From NCBI GenBank assembly GCA_028697515.1, contig JAQVEY010000052.1, positions 1 through 10,251 on the forward strand: 10,251 nucleotides of DNA, in the 5' to 3' direction. Below the pieces are notes generated by a model. The model saw only the letters and a list, made by a program, of their open reading frames with translations. It made no database searches and had not been told where the DNA came from. Source of the DNA: Bacteroidales bacterium. Lineage in GTDB: Bacteria; Bacteroidota; Bacteroidia; Bacteroidales; ML635J-15. This document shows positions 1 through 8,973 of the stretch, piece after piece. The translations under genes and the position numbers were made by a program. How positions within the stretch are numbered: the first letter of the stretch is position 1; each line of letters begins with the position of its first letter.

Positions 1-6
1 ATTCGA

Positions 7-1287
7 TTACTCCACAAATATTTTCAGACTATCTCCTATTTTCAAAACATAACCTTCTGCAAGACCGTTCCATTTGTATATTTCAGGAATTGAACAGTTA
101 TATTTTGCAGCAAGCCTGAAAAAATTATCTCCACTTACAACCTGATGATGGATTATATTTGGTCGCTCAGGTCTTACCATAAATGGAGGGACAACTAGAG
201 AGTCCGTTACGGTATCACGACGAGTTTCAAGTTTATCACTATTATCCAGAAAAATGTGAGTTACTTCTGTGGGCAAAACTAAAATGTGATCATCGCCGTC
301 CATCGGGATATAACCGTATGAGTAGATCGGGTTTAGTTTTTTTAATAAATTTGCATCAGTACCTGTAACTTCGGCAATATTGCTCAAATGCAAATATCCT
401 CTAACAAGTAAGGTGTCGGTTTTATTTGCTTCTATAAAAGTTTGCACCGGAAAAATGTTGTGCTCTGCATGGTATTCCATTAAATAATACATTGCAATAA
501 ATGCAGGCACATAATTTTGCATTTGAGTCGTAAAATATGGTCTTAAATCCCAATAATCTGTTTTCCCCCCACTTCTTGCAATGGCTTTTTTTACCGTGCC
601 AGGACCACCATTATAAGCCACGAGTGCAAGTTGCCAGTCTTCGAACATTTCGTACAGACATTTAAGATAGCGACATGCTGCATCAGTTGATTTATAAACA
701 TCTCTTCTTTCGTCGATGTATGATGTTATATTTAGGTTAAAAAGATCAGCCGTTGGTTTCATAAATTGCCAAAGACCAACTGCTCCCGAAGGAGATACAG
801 CTGTTGGATCTAAAGCTGATTCAACAGCTGCCAAATATTTTAGCTCTAAAGGTAGATTGTATTTATCCAAATACTCTTCAAAAATCGGGAAATAATATGC
901 CGACTTGGTCATAACTATCTGTAGTTTATCCCTGTTTCTTACACCATAAGCATCTATATACTTCAAAACATATTCGTTATAATCCAAATCCATCGGAGTT
1001 GTTTCATTCAAATCATTTATCCTTTTTTCATAAACACAATCGGGATATCTTGGTATTTTTACATTCCGTAAGCTGTCAGATATTTTCTCAGATGATATCC
1101 ACCAAATATTTGATGAATCATATAAACAAAACATCGCATCATTCAATTTTTCATAGTAATTATTATCTGCCTTTTGTTCTTTTATTGTATCAGAGTCTTT
1201 TTTGTTTTTCTTGTCTCCATCTAAATTGTCATAAACATTTAGGTGTACAACTAAGCTCAAAACTGCTGTAATCAATAGATATTTCAT
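7..1287 (-). CDS. mltD: Membrane-bound lytic murein transglycosylase (MltD type) with C-terminal LysM
   Basis: Predicted to cleave the MurNAc-GlcNAc bond of peptidoglycan in the periplasm, forming 1,6-anhydro ends. The 426-residue product starts with a short hydrophobic signal segment (about residues 3-17) with no lipobox cysteine, followed by a Lys/Asp-rich linker (about 20-45). The SLT catalytic domain spans about 140-280. It carries the hallmark ELKYLAAVESALDP with the presumed catalytic Glu156, then SPSGAVGLWQFM (165-176) and AYNGGPG (224-230). Residues 293-340 resemble the degenerate LysM-like segment common in Bacteroidota MltD. A recognisable LysM domain (about 380-424, with VSGDNFFRLAAKYN and a final GDSLKI) should bind glycan strands. 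The stretch at 250-262, usually an LP-ETR-YVPAF motif in relatives as I recall them, reads YFTTQMQNYVPAF here, so the groove may be somewhat divergent. The gene is complete and diverges from the envelope gene series at 1445. The family call is firm; the exact subfamily is less so. Confidence 0.93.
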   Translation of the reverse strand: MKYLLITAVLSLVVHLNVYDNLDGDKKNKKDSDTIKEQKADNNYYEKLNDAMFCLYDSSNIWWISSEKISDSLRNVKIPRYPDCVYEKRINDLNETTPMDLDYNEYVLKYIDAYGVRNRDKLQIVMTKSAYYFPIFEEYLDKYNLPLELKYLAAVESALDPTAVSPSGAVGLWQFMKPTADLFNLNITSYIDERRDVYKSTDAACRYLKCLYEMFEDWQLALVAYNGGPGTVKKAIARSGGKTDYWDLRPYFTTQMQNYVPAFIAMYYLMEYHAEHNIFPVQTFIEANKTDTLLVRGYLHLSNIAEVTGTDANLLKKLNPIYSYGYIPMDGDDHILVLPTEVTHIFLDNSDKLETRRDTVTDSLVVPPFMVRPERPNIIHHQVVSGDNFFRLAAKYNCSIPEIYKWNGLAEGYVLKIGDSLKIFVE

Positions 1288-1444
1288 TAATTTAATTTTT
1301 TCACCGCTAAGATATTCTTATTATATTTTCATCTTGTAGCTGTTCTAGGCTAATTTTTTAACTTACTACTGTTAATTTGTTTTAATAAACATCTGATATA
1401 CAACAATAAAGAGTGCTATTTTTACCAATAAATATAAGACCGAT
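1288..1444. promoter_or_regulatory. Divergent intergenic region between mltD and the envelope gene series
   Basis: This 157-bp AT-rich gap must hold the start signals for both mltD (minus) and the plus-strand series. I found no perfect Bacteroidota promoter (TTTG, about 19 bp, TAnnTTTG). The nearest -7-like boxes are 7 of 8 matches: TATTTTTA at 1417-1424 on the plus strand, 20 bp before the ATG at 1445, and TATCTTAG at 1307-1314 on the minus strand, 19 bp before the mltD start. Neither has a TTTG at the proper upstream distance, so both are weak. No Shine-Dalgarno sequence precedes either start, which is normal for Bacteroidota. The role as a promoter region is inferred from gene orientation. 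Confidence 0.4.
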
Positions 1445-4207
1445 ATGAAGAAAAAGATATTGATTATATTCGGGATTGCTTTGGCAACAGTGATTGTTGC
1501 TCTATTGGTTATTTATTTTGTAAGACCTGAATCTGTAAAATCTAAAGCAATTGATGCTGTTGGTGGTAAGCCATTTTTAATTATAGAAACCTCTAACTTT
1601 ATTGATTTAATGCTAAAAATGAATACAGAAAGCTTAGTTTATAAAGAGTTAAATGATGTTTTTAGCTTTTCTGAAAAAAACTCTATCATTCATTGCATTG
1701 ACAGTTTATGTAAATATGAGTCAATAAAGGATATAGTGTCATCAGGAAAACTAGTATTTAGTTTTGAAAAATCAGGGAAAGATATCTTACAAACAGCAAT
1801 AGTGGAATTGCAGGACGGAGCTAAAGATAAAAAAGTCATACAGCAAATTGAAGAGGTTTTTAAGAATTTAGGGGAAATAAAGATTAGAGAGTATAAAAAA
1901 TCAGATATATACGAATATATCCCTAAGAATTCTGTAAAGTTATATTTTACTGTAAGAAACAATTTATTAATAATCTCATATTCTGCTGTGAGCCTCGAAA
2001 AATCAATTGATAACCTAATAGAAGAAAAAAGTATTTGTGTAACAGATAAGGGCTTTAGTAGTGTGTACGAATCTGCCGGTAAAAAGGAACAGGCAAATGT
2101 TTTTGTTAATATGAAAACCCTGCCAGAAGTCTTGTCAAATTATTTTGTGCAAACTTATGCAACAGAATTAGGATATTTAAGCAACTATTCGGGATGGACA
2201 GGTTTGGATATGAATGTTTTTGCTGAAAGACTAAATCTAAACGGGTTTTTAAGCGATAATGATAGTATAGTTAATTATACAAATATTTTGAAATCTCAAA
2301 AACCGATAGAGATATCAACGAGACAGATTTTAACAGACAATACAACATTTTATACGGTTTTTGCATTAACTGACTACGTCGAATTTAATAAAAAATTAAA
2401 TGAATACCTCAAATTAACCGGGCGAAATGACATTAGAGAAAAAGCTATTAGTGATATAAAAAATAAGTTCGGAATTGACATACGAGATGCTTTTTATCCA
2501 ATGGTTGAAAATGAAGTATGTTTTTCCATAATTAATTCTACGACTTTGTTAGATGAACCATCTTATTATACTGTAATTGGACTTAAATCTCAGTCGGGAA
2601 GTATTCTGGAATTTGAAAATATGATAAGATTAATTTCGGCAAAAACCGGAAAACAAACATATGAGTATAAAAGTGAAATTGTGATTGACGCTAAAACTAC
2701 TGTCCCTTGTTATATTCTTCCTTTTAAAAACTTACCAGGACTTTTATTTGGTGGGATGTTTGAAAAATGTTCAGGACAATATATTTGTTTTGTAAATAAC
2801 TTTATGGTTTTATCAGATTCAAAAGAGTCTTTACATAAATTTGCTTATGATGCTATATTGAACAAAACTCTTGAAACAAATATAGAACACAGTTTGTTTT
2901 TAGAAAACTTTTCAGACAAATCCCTGATGTTTTCATATTATTCATTTACTACCGGTCAAAGTTTGCTAAACAAATACTTGTCTGATACGATTAATAACAT
3001 ATTAAGAGTAAATCGTGAATCTTTTCAAAGGATTGGAAATCTAGGTTATCAAATTACAAGTGCAAATGGAAGACTTTATAACAATATCGTTTTATGCCAT
3101 TCTTCGGAAATAGAAGATAAACCTCAAACAGTCTGGGAAAGTAGGTTAGATAATACAGTAAGTTGTAAGCCAGCCCTAGTAGTAAATCACAATGATGATT
3201 CAAAGGAAATTCTTGTTCAGGACGAGAAAAATATATTATATCTTTTAACTAATAGTGGTCGGGAAATCTGGAGAATACAACTCGACGAGCAGATTACAAG
3301 TAGAATCTTTCAGATAGATCTATATAAAAATAATAAATTTCAATATTTATTTTCCACAAAAAATAAACTTCATGTGATTGACAGATTGGGAAATTATGTT
3401 GAAAAATTTCCTGTATCATATAGATCCGCATCAACTTCACCAATAGCCGTTTTTGATTATGAAAATAATAGAAATTATAGAATTCTGGTTCCATGCTCGG
3501 ATAAAAAAGTATATCTTTATGATGCTAGCGGCAATATAGTTAAAGGCTGGGAATTTGTAGGGACAGAGCATACTGTTAATTCTGAGCCGAGTCATTACGT
3601 AATTGGAAGTGAAGATTATATTGTCTTTAATGATATGTATAAATCATATTTTATTAATCGTTCGGGAGATACAAAGATTGAATTTCTTACAAATTTCACT
3701 TTTTCAACAAATAATAAAATATGGATGGACGAAATTGACGGGAAATCAAGATTTGTAACTACTGATTCGAAAGGAATTGTTAGAATGTTTTATCCCGATG
3801 GTTCACAAGATTCTGTTAAAATAAAAGACTTTTCAGAAAAACACTATTTTGCAATAAAAGATATTAATTCGGACGGGATTTCTGAATATGTTTTTGTTGA
3901 TGGTAAAACTTTGGATGTTTATAACAAGAAAAAGAAATTGGTATTTTCTTTTGATTTTGAGAGTGAAGTCAATAGCGAACCTTCATTTTATTTATTTCCA
4001 CGCAACCAAACAAAGATTGGAATCGTCTGTAAGTCTGATAGAAAAATTTATTTGATAAACGATGATGGTAGTCTTTATAGTGGTTTTCCGCTTCATGGAC
4101 TTACTCAATTTAGTATTGGTTATTTAAATAATTCTGCAAATAAATTTAATTTATTGGTTGGAGGACCAGAGAATTTGTTGTATAATTACGAAGTAAACGA
4201 AAATTAA
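1445..4207 (+). CDS. Membrane-anchored periplasmic protein with seven-unit beta-propeller-like C-terminus (DUF3352-like N-terminal part)
   Basis: Uncharacterised envelope protein of 920 residues. A single hydrophobic segment (about 4-26, preceded by KKK) should anchor it in the inner membrane with the rest in the periplasm. Residues about 40-550 resemble the DUF3352-like region of large Bacteroidota proteins: an early KPFLIIETSNF segment and a central GWTGLDMNVFAERLNLNGF segment. This is recalled by pattern, not by search. From about 590 to the end, seven related units occur with YLLTNSG, HVIDRLG, YLYDASG, YFINRSG, RMFYPDG, DVYNKKK and YLINDDG cores, beginning near residues 596, 640, 687, 733, 777, 821 and 867. 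The regular 44-47 residue period suggests a seven-bladed propeller of PQQ/FG-GAP character. Residues 806-814 read DINSDGISE, a DxNxDGxxE calcium-loop pattern. First gene of the plus-strand series, 4 bp before the lipoprotein gene. No catalytic motif was recognised; a binding or scaffold role is only inferred. Confidence 0.85.
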   Translation: MKKKILIIFGIALATVIVALLVIYFVRPESVKSKAIDAVGGKPFLIIETSNFIDLMLKMNTESLVYKELNDVFSFSEKNSIIHCIDSLCKYESIKDIVSSGKLVFSFEKSGKDILQTAIVELQDGAKDKKVIQQIEEVFKNLGEIKIREYKKSDIYEYIPKNSVKLYFTVRNNLLIISYSAVSLEKSIDNLIEEKSICVTDKGFSSVYESAGKKEQANVFVNMKTLPEVLSNYFVQTYATELGYLSNYSGWTGLDMNVFAERLNLNGFLSDNDSIVNYTNILKSQKPIEISTRQILTDNTTFYTVFALTDYVEFNKKLNEYLKLTGRNDIREKAISDIKNKFGIDIRDAFYPMVENEVCFSIINSTTLLDEPSYYTVIGLKSQSGSILEFENMIRLISAKTGKQTYEYKSEIVIDAKTTVPCYILPFKNLPGLLFGGMFEKCSGQYICFVNNFMVLSDSKESLHKFAYDAILNKTLETNIEHSLFLENFSDKSLMFSYYSFTTGQSLLNKYLSDTINNILRVNRESFQRIGNLGYQITSANGRLYNNIVLCHSSEIEDKPQTVWESRLDNTVSCKPALVVNHNDDSKEILVQDEKNILYLLTNSGREIWRIQLDEQITSRIFQIDLYKNNKFQYLFSTKNKLHVIDRLGNYVEKFPVSYRSASTSPIAVFDYENNRNYRILVPCSDKKVYLYDASGNIVKGWEFVGTEHTVNSEPSHYVIGSEDYIVFNDMYKSYFINRSGDTKIEFLTNFTFSTNNKIWMDEIDGKSRFVTTDSKGIVRMFYPDGSQDSVKIKDFSEKHYFAIKDINSDGISEYVFVDGKTLDVYNKKKKLVFSFDFESEVNSEPSFYLFPRNQTKIGIVCKSDRKIYLINDDGSLYSGFPLHGLTQFSIGYLNNSANKFNLLVGGPENLLYNYEVNEN

Positions 4208-4211
4208 AATT

Positions 4212-5891
4212 ATGAAAACAAAATTGATTTACTCAGTTATTATTACCATGATGATAATAACTATGAATTCTTGTATTAAGGACAATTTTGATTTTGATAA
4301 ATGGGATCAAGAAGTTCAATATGATGCAAGTTTTGCATTGCCGGCGGCTTGGGGCGATCTTGCTTTTGTTGACTTCATTGAATTGTATGATTCTACAGGC
4401 TTGCTAATTGAAAATGAAGACGGGTATGTGTCTTTACAATATAAAGCATATGTGAATTCTGATACTGTTCAATCAATCATTTATCTTAATGATCAGGAAA
4501 CATCAGGTACTGTTACTAGTCCTGTATTCAACTTTGCCGGTTTTGACGATTTTGGAGATACTATTAGTTATGTCTATACTCAAGATATGGCATTTACAAT
4601 GTTTAATCCGGAGGCCGAAATAGATTCAATTTTGCTAAAAACAGGTATTCTGGATGTTGCTACAAATTCGACTTATGGGCATTCTGCTCGTTTATATATA
4701 ACTTTTCCAACTGTTACCAAAAACGGAGTACCTTTTTCAAAAACATTTACTTATGTAACAGGTGGTGGATATGCTAACAGCCTTAACAACGACTTCTCGG
4801 GATATAAAGTTGACATGACACAAACTGCTACAGGATTTAATGAAATCCCTGTAAACATCAGACTTACATTATATTATTCAGGTAGCAGTGTGCCAAATAC
4901 AGGAACTCTTACTTTCGATGCAGATATGAAAGGCATGAGGTATTCGATGATGCATGGTTATTTTGGACTTAATACATTGTTTTTTGAAAGTGATACGATT
5001 GATATAAATCTTTTCCGTAATGAAGATTGGGAAATAGAAAGATACGAATTCAGAGATCCCAAATTCAATGTTTATTATTGGAATTCTTATGGGATTCCAT
5101 CACAATTTTATTTTACTCATTTGATGGCAAATTCTGCTATCGATGATATGGACTATAATATTATTGATTATGGCGTTGGATTACCAGTTGGAGAGTCAAA
5201 TCCATTCGATGTATCTTATGCTACAGTTGCAGGTGAGAGCAAACTTGACTCATTAAAACTGAATAAAACAAATTCAAATATTGCCGATGTTGTAAATAAA
5301 AGACCTAAATGGATACAGTTTAAGGCAAAAGCAACTACAAATCCTGCAGGGAATAATCACAATAATTTTGTTACCGAAGATTCGGAAATTGCAGTCGAAG
5401 TAGTTATGGAATTGCCATTATGGGGTTATATCTATAATTTTAATATGCGAGACACAATGGAAATTGATGTTGATGACCTATTTAATGAATATAATCCGAT
5501 TACGAGGGCATTAGTTAGATTAGATATAAAAAATGGACTACCAGTTGAAGTTTTCGGACAGGTTTATTTCGCCGATCAATATTACAATATTTTGGATTCT
5601 ATTTTCTATACTTATCAGGAAAGGCTTCTTTCTGCAGCCGAAGTTGACGAAAACGGAAGAGTTATTGATTTTAGCAGAAAGGTTACAAAAATAGAATATG
5701 ATGAAGAAAGATTAGAAAAATTAAGATCTTGCAAATACATGATATACGGAGGACAGGCCAATACTACTGGTGCAAATGTAAACGAAGTTGTTAAGATATA
5801 TAGTGATTACAGGCTAATATTCGATGTTGGCTTTGAAGTCGATCTCGAACTTGAGGGTCATATTGATTCAATTTCAAATGAATTAGAATAA
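4212..5891 (+). CDS. Bacteroidota lipoprotein of unknown function, possibly surface exposed
   Basis: A 559-residue predicted lipoprotein. The N-terminus has a lysine-containing start, a hydrophobic core (about 5-18) and a lipobox MNSC with the lipidated Cys21. The next residues (IKDNFDFDK) are rich in aspartate with an adjacent lysine, reminiscent of the lipoprotein export signal that sends Bacteroidota lipoproteins to the cell surface, though not an exact match to published versions. The segment at about 36-56 (QYDASFALPAAWGDLAF) matches the opening of a recurring family of Bacteroidota lipoproteins whose mature part begins with an ALPL-type strand; I know no function for it. The rest looks beta-rich with many Asp/Asn/Tyr residues and no enzyme motif. 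The spacing of 4 bp upstream and 6 bp downstream places it between the propeller protein and the outer-membrane barrel, so a structural or partner role with that barrel is plausible. The lipoprotein call is firm; surface exposure is inference. Confidence 0.85.
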   Translation: MKTKLIYSVIITMMIITMNSCIKDNFDFDKWDQEVQYDASFALPAAWGDLAFVDFIELYDSTGLLIENEDGYVSLQYKAYVNSDTVQSIIYLNDQETSGTVTSPVFNFAGFDDFGDTISYVYTQDMAFTMFNPEAEIDSILLKTGILDVATNSTYGHSARLYITFPTVTKNGVPFSKTFTYVTGGGYANSLNNDFSGYKVDMTQTATGFNEIPVNIRLTLYYSGSSVPNTGTLTFDADMKGMRYSMMHGYFGLNTLFFESDTIDINLFRNEDWEIERYEFRDPKFNVYYWNSYGIPSQFYFTHLMANSAIDDMDYNIIDYGVGLPVGESNPFDVSYATVAGESKLDSLKLNKTNSNIADVVNKRPKWIQFKAKATTNPAGNNHNNFVTEDSEIAVEVVMELPLWGYIYNFNMRDTMEIDVDDLFNEYNPITRALVRLDIKNGLPVEVFGQVYFADQYYNILDSIFYTYQERLLSAAEVDENGRVIDFSRKVTKIEYDEERLEKLRSCKYMIYGGQANTTGANVNEVVKIYSDYRLIFDVGFEVDLELEGHIDSISNELE

Positions 5892-5897
5892 CTAAAA

Positions 5898-7391
5898 ATG
5901 AAAGACATGAAAAAATATATATTAGTATTGATTTTTGCTGGAGTTTTTGGTGTGACTTACGGACAGCAAGCTCTAACTTTATACAATATGGACAGGGTAA
6001 TGCAATCTCAGTTTGTTAACCCTTCAATTGATGTCCCATATAAAATTCATATTGGAGGATTACTGATACCCATAGTTGGACAAATACCGCCTCCTTTATA
6101 TTTTAATTATGCAAATAATTCATTTTACTGGAATCATATTTATCATAAAAAGCCTAACACAGTTGCTGACACAGCATTTATGGTTGATATTCCATTGTTT
6201 ATGAATAAATTGCATAATACTAATCATTTACGCTTTGATACACAAATAGAATTGTTCAATATAGGTATCAGATTAGAAAATATGTTTATAACAGTTGCTC
6301 TGACTGAAAGATTTAAATATGGAGTTTCATTACCTTATGATCTTTTTGAGTTTACATTGAATGGGAATATGCCCTATATGCTTGAAAGCAAGCCTCACGA
6401 TTTTAGTGGATTAGGAGTGAATTTTACTCATTTTCGCGAATTTGCTGTCGGTGGTTCTATGAAAGCTAATGACGATATTACTGTTGGTGCCCGAATGAAA
6501 ATTTTGTTCGGCTTGGCTAATGTTACTACCGATTTTAAGGAGTTTTCACTTTATACCGATCCAGAAGATTATTCTCTTACTGCTATAACGGATATGAAGA
6601 TACACGCTTCATTACCTGTATATTTTGATTATATTGTTCATTCTACAGATGGACACTTAGATTCTTTGGATTTTGAAATCAACGAAACTTCTGTTGAAGA
6701 ATTCTTAGGTGCCGAAGGTGACGAAGATTATTTATCTGCAGCCACAAAATACCTGATGAACTTTAAAAATATCGGACTTGGCTTTGATTTTGGAGCTACT
6801 TATAAATTTAATCCTGAAATTGAATTTTTTGCTTCTGTGACTGACTTTGGTTTTATTTCATGGAATACAAATCCACAAAATTTTATAAGTAAAGGAGAGT
6901 ATGATTTCAGAGGCATCGAGATAGAGGTATGGGAAAATGAGGATGATATGAATGAGTCAATGGATAAACTTGTGGACACATTAGTAAATACATTTATTTT
7001 TGATTTGGTTGAAACTGGTTACGTTACATGGTTGCCTTCAAGCATATATGTTGGAGGCAAATACAAATTTCACGAACTCTTGCATTTTACAGCATTATAT
7101 CGTGGAGAGTTCTACCGAAAAAACTATATGCAGTCTTTGACATTAGGTATTAATTCAAATTTAACAAACTTTTTGTCTGCCCACCTTACTTGGTCATTGG
7201 CAAATAATTACGCTGGGAATGTTGGATTTGGGCTGTCGGCAAGAATGGGTTTTATGAGTTGGTATTTGATAACAGATAGCTTTACGAATATGATTTGGCC
7301 ACAAAAAGCCAAAAATGTAAACATCAGGATTGGTTGCAATATGGTCTTTGGATATAAAAAGATCAAATCTAATGCTTCAATGCGTACATAG
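5898..7391 (+). CDS. Predicted outer-membrane beta-barrel protein, DUF5723 family
   Basis: A 497-residue predicted outer-membrane protein. A signal peptide follows the second in-frame ATG (5907): KKYILVLIFAGVFGVTYG, then QQ at the expected cleavage site. The first ATG at 5898 adds only MKD, so either start is possible and 5907 gives the more canonical signal. The mature start (ALTLYNMDRVMQSQFVNPS) fits the DUF5723 family of Bacteroidota, which is related in shape to PorV/FadL-type barrels. The body alternates polar and aromatic residues, with repeated barrel-like strands (GVGARMKI-type, FDFGATYKF, IYVGGKYKF, ALYRGEFY, LTLGINS, VGFGLSARMGF). The end (VNIRIGCNMVFGYKK) looks like a closing strand, but a short tail follows, so the usual terminal aromatic is missing. 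It lies 6 bp after the lipoprotein gene. Function is not established for the family; transport of a hydrophobic substrate or a partner role for the lipoprotein are guesses. Confidence 0.82.
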   Translation: MKDMKKYILVLIFAGVFGVTYGQQALTLYNMDRVMQSQFVNPSIDVPYKIHIGGLLIPIVGQIPPPLYFNYANNSFYWNHIYHKKPNTVADTAFMVDIPLFMNKLHNTNHLRFDTQIELFNIGIRLENMFITVALTERFKYGVSLPYDLFEFTLNGNMPYMLESKPHDFSGLGVNFTHFREFAVGGSMKANDDITVGARMKILFGLANVTTDFKEFSLYTDPEDYSLTAITDMKIHASLPVYFDYIVHSTDGHLDSLDFEINETSVEEFLGAEGDEDYLSAATKYLMNFKNIGLGFDFGATYKFNPEIEFFASVTDFGFISWNTNPQNFISKGEYDFRGIEIEVWENEDDMNESMDKLVDTLVNTFIFDLVETGYVTWLPSSIYVGGKYKFHELLHFTALYRGEFYRKNYMQSLTLGINSNLTNFLSAHLTWSLANNYAGNVGFGLSARMGFMSWYLITDSFTNMIWPQKAKNVNIRIGCNMVFGYKKIKSNASMRT

Positions 7392-7408
7392 TAAATCGTT
7401 AAGATAGG

Positions 7409-8959
7409 GTGAGAGAGAAAATTCACAAATATATTTATTTGGTTGGATTGTGTATTATCGCATTTTTCCTGCCCCTTTCTGAATATATAACTAATGCGGC
7501 AATTTTACTTATAATAGCAAATTTTCTTATTGAATTTAACTTTAAGAAAAAGCTAAATAGGTTATTAAATGACAAAACAATTTTAATATTTCTTCTAGTA
7601 TTTATAACTCACCTTATATGGTTAATAAATTCTGAGAACTTAGATTTTGCTTTTTCAGATATAAGGGTGAAGCTCCCATTACTAGCATTGCCAATTGTTA
7701 TTGGCACATCTGATGCCTTATCAAGAAAAAAGACGAATCTAATATTAATTATATTTATCGTAGGTGTTTTACTTAGTTCTTTATCAGGGTTGTTATCAAA
7801 TTTTGGAGTAATTTTCGAAACCGATACTGAAAATGCTAGAAACCTTTCAATATTTATAAGCCATATTAGACTTTCTCTAATGATTTGTTTGTCAATAATC
7901 TTGATTGGTTATTTTGTATATGAAGGACTTATTAAGAAAACCTACCTTAAGATATTATCTGTTTTGACTGCAGTTTGGTTTCTAGCCTTTTTGATAATGG
8001 TACAGGGTTTTACTGGCTTGTCATCTCTTATTATTGTGGGTCTAATTGTTTTTGGAATCCAATCTTTCAAAGAAAAAGCTAGGATTAAAAGAATAACAAT
8101 GATTAGCATCTTTTTTCTTGTACCATTATCATTATTAGGGTATTTAGGATTGCAGATACATAAATTTTATACTCCTACTGTAACAAAGACAAATTTTCCA
8201 TTATTTACCAAGAATGGCAATGCCTATTATCACGATAAAGAATCTGGCATTCTTGAGAATGGAAATCTTGTTTATGTCGATATATGTGAAAAAGAGATGA
8301 ATTCTGTATGGAGTACAAGAAGTCAGTTAAGTCTTTCGGGCAATGACGAAAAAGGACAGGTTTTGAAACATACTCTAATCAGATATTTGACTTCTAAAGG
8401 TTTAAGAAAAGATGCTGAAGGTATAGAAGCCCTTTCAGATGAAGATATAAAGCATATAGAGAATGGGAAGACAAATTATCGTTTTGCTAAGCACAAAAGT
8501 TTAAATCAACGTATTTATAACATTATTTGGCAAATAGATGTGTATTCAAAAGGTGGTAATCCGAGCGGTCATTCTATAACTCAAAGAATAGAATATCTTA
8601 AATACGGAGTTATACTTGCATACAGAAATTTTTGGTTTGGAACCGGTACTGGAGATTTAGATGATGAATTTAAGTCTTTATACATTGAAAGAGATTCACA
8701 AATGGATCCACAATACAGACATCGTGCTCACAATCAATACCTAACATATTACATTAGTTTTGGAATTTTTGGAACATTTTTGTGTTTATTTGCATGGTTT
8801 TATCCTGCATTGATTGAGTTAAAAAATAAAAATTTTTATTTTATTGTTTTTTTTCTAATAGCTATGCTGTCAATGTTTACGGATGACACTTTGGAAACTA
8901 CTACAGGAGTTGTTTTTGTTGCTTATTTTTATTCATTATTTTTGTGGGGAGAAAAATAA
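7409..8959 (+). CDS. O-antigen ligase / polymerase family membrane protein (Wzy_C)
   Basis: Polytopic inner-membrane protein of 516 residues, of the family that joins or polymerises undecaprenyl-linked polysaccharide on the periplasmic side. About nine hydrophobic segments fill residues 7-250, a large soluble loop covers about 251-440, and two or three segments follow to the end. The loop has the Wzy_C hallmarks: GHSITQRIEYL with Arg393, FGTGTGD (410-416), and RAHNQYL with His441, the position of the conserved His of WaaL. The loop is long, at roughly 190 residues, and includes a charged stretch before the GHS motif. The start is GTG at 7409: a TAA at 7400-7402 closes the frame just upstream and no later Met keeps the first membrane segment. 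It begins 17 bp after the barrel gene and ends 14 bp before the deaminase gene. Ligase versus polymerase cannot be decided from sequence; no glycosyltransferase genes are in view. Confidence 0.88.
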   Translation: MREKIHKYIYLVGLCIIAFFLPLSEYITNAAILLIIANFLIEFNFKKKLNRLLNDKTILIFLLVFITHLIWLINSENLDFAFSDIRVKLPLLALPIVIGTSDALSRKKTNLILIIFIVGVLLSSLSGLLSNFGVIFETDTENARNLSIFISHIRLSLMICLSIILIGYFVYEGLIKKTYLKILSVLTAVWFLAFLIMVQGFTGLSSLIIVGLIVFGIQSFKEKARIKRITMISIFFLVPLSLLGYLGLQIHKFYTPTVTKTNFPLFTKNGNAYYHDKESGILENGNLVYVDICEKEMNSVWSTRSQLSLSGNDEKGQVLKHTLIRYLTSKGLRKDAEGIEALSDEDIKHIENGKTNYRFAKHKSLNQRIYNIIWQIDVYSKGGNPSGHSITQRIEYLKYGVILAYRNFWFGTGTGDLDDEFKSLYIERDSQMDPQYRHRAHNQYLTYYISFGIFGTFLCLFAWFYPALIELKNKNFYFIVFFLIAMLSMFTDDTLETTTGVVFVAYFYSLFLWGEK

Positions 8960-8973
8960 AAAAGTAAATAAAT

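Noticed and set aside
999..1271. Plus-strand open frame antisense to the 5' part of mltD
   Set aside because: The His/Leu/Phe/Ser-rich translation has no recognisable domain and lies wholly inside a strong minus-strand gene.
5898..7391. PorP/SprF-type type IX secretion protein
   Set aside because: The start has a similar Q-x-x-x-NP pattern, but the length near 500 and the overall pattern fit DUF5723 better, and no gliding or type IX secretion genes are nearby.
7208..7426. Minus-strand open frame across the barrel/ligase gene junction
   Set aside because: It is antisense to two well-supported genes and shows no domain or start signal.
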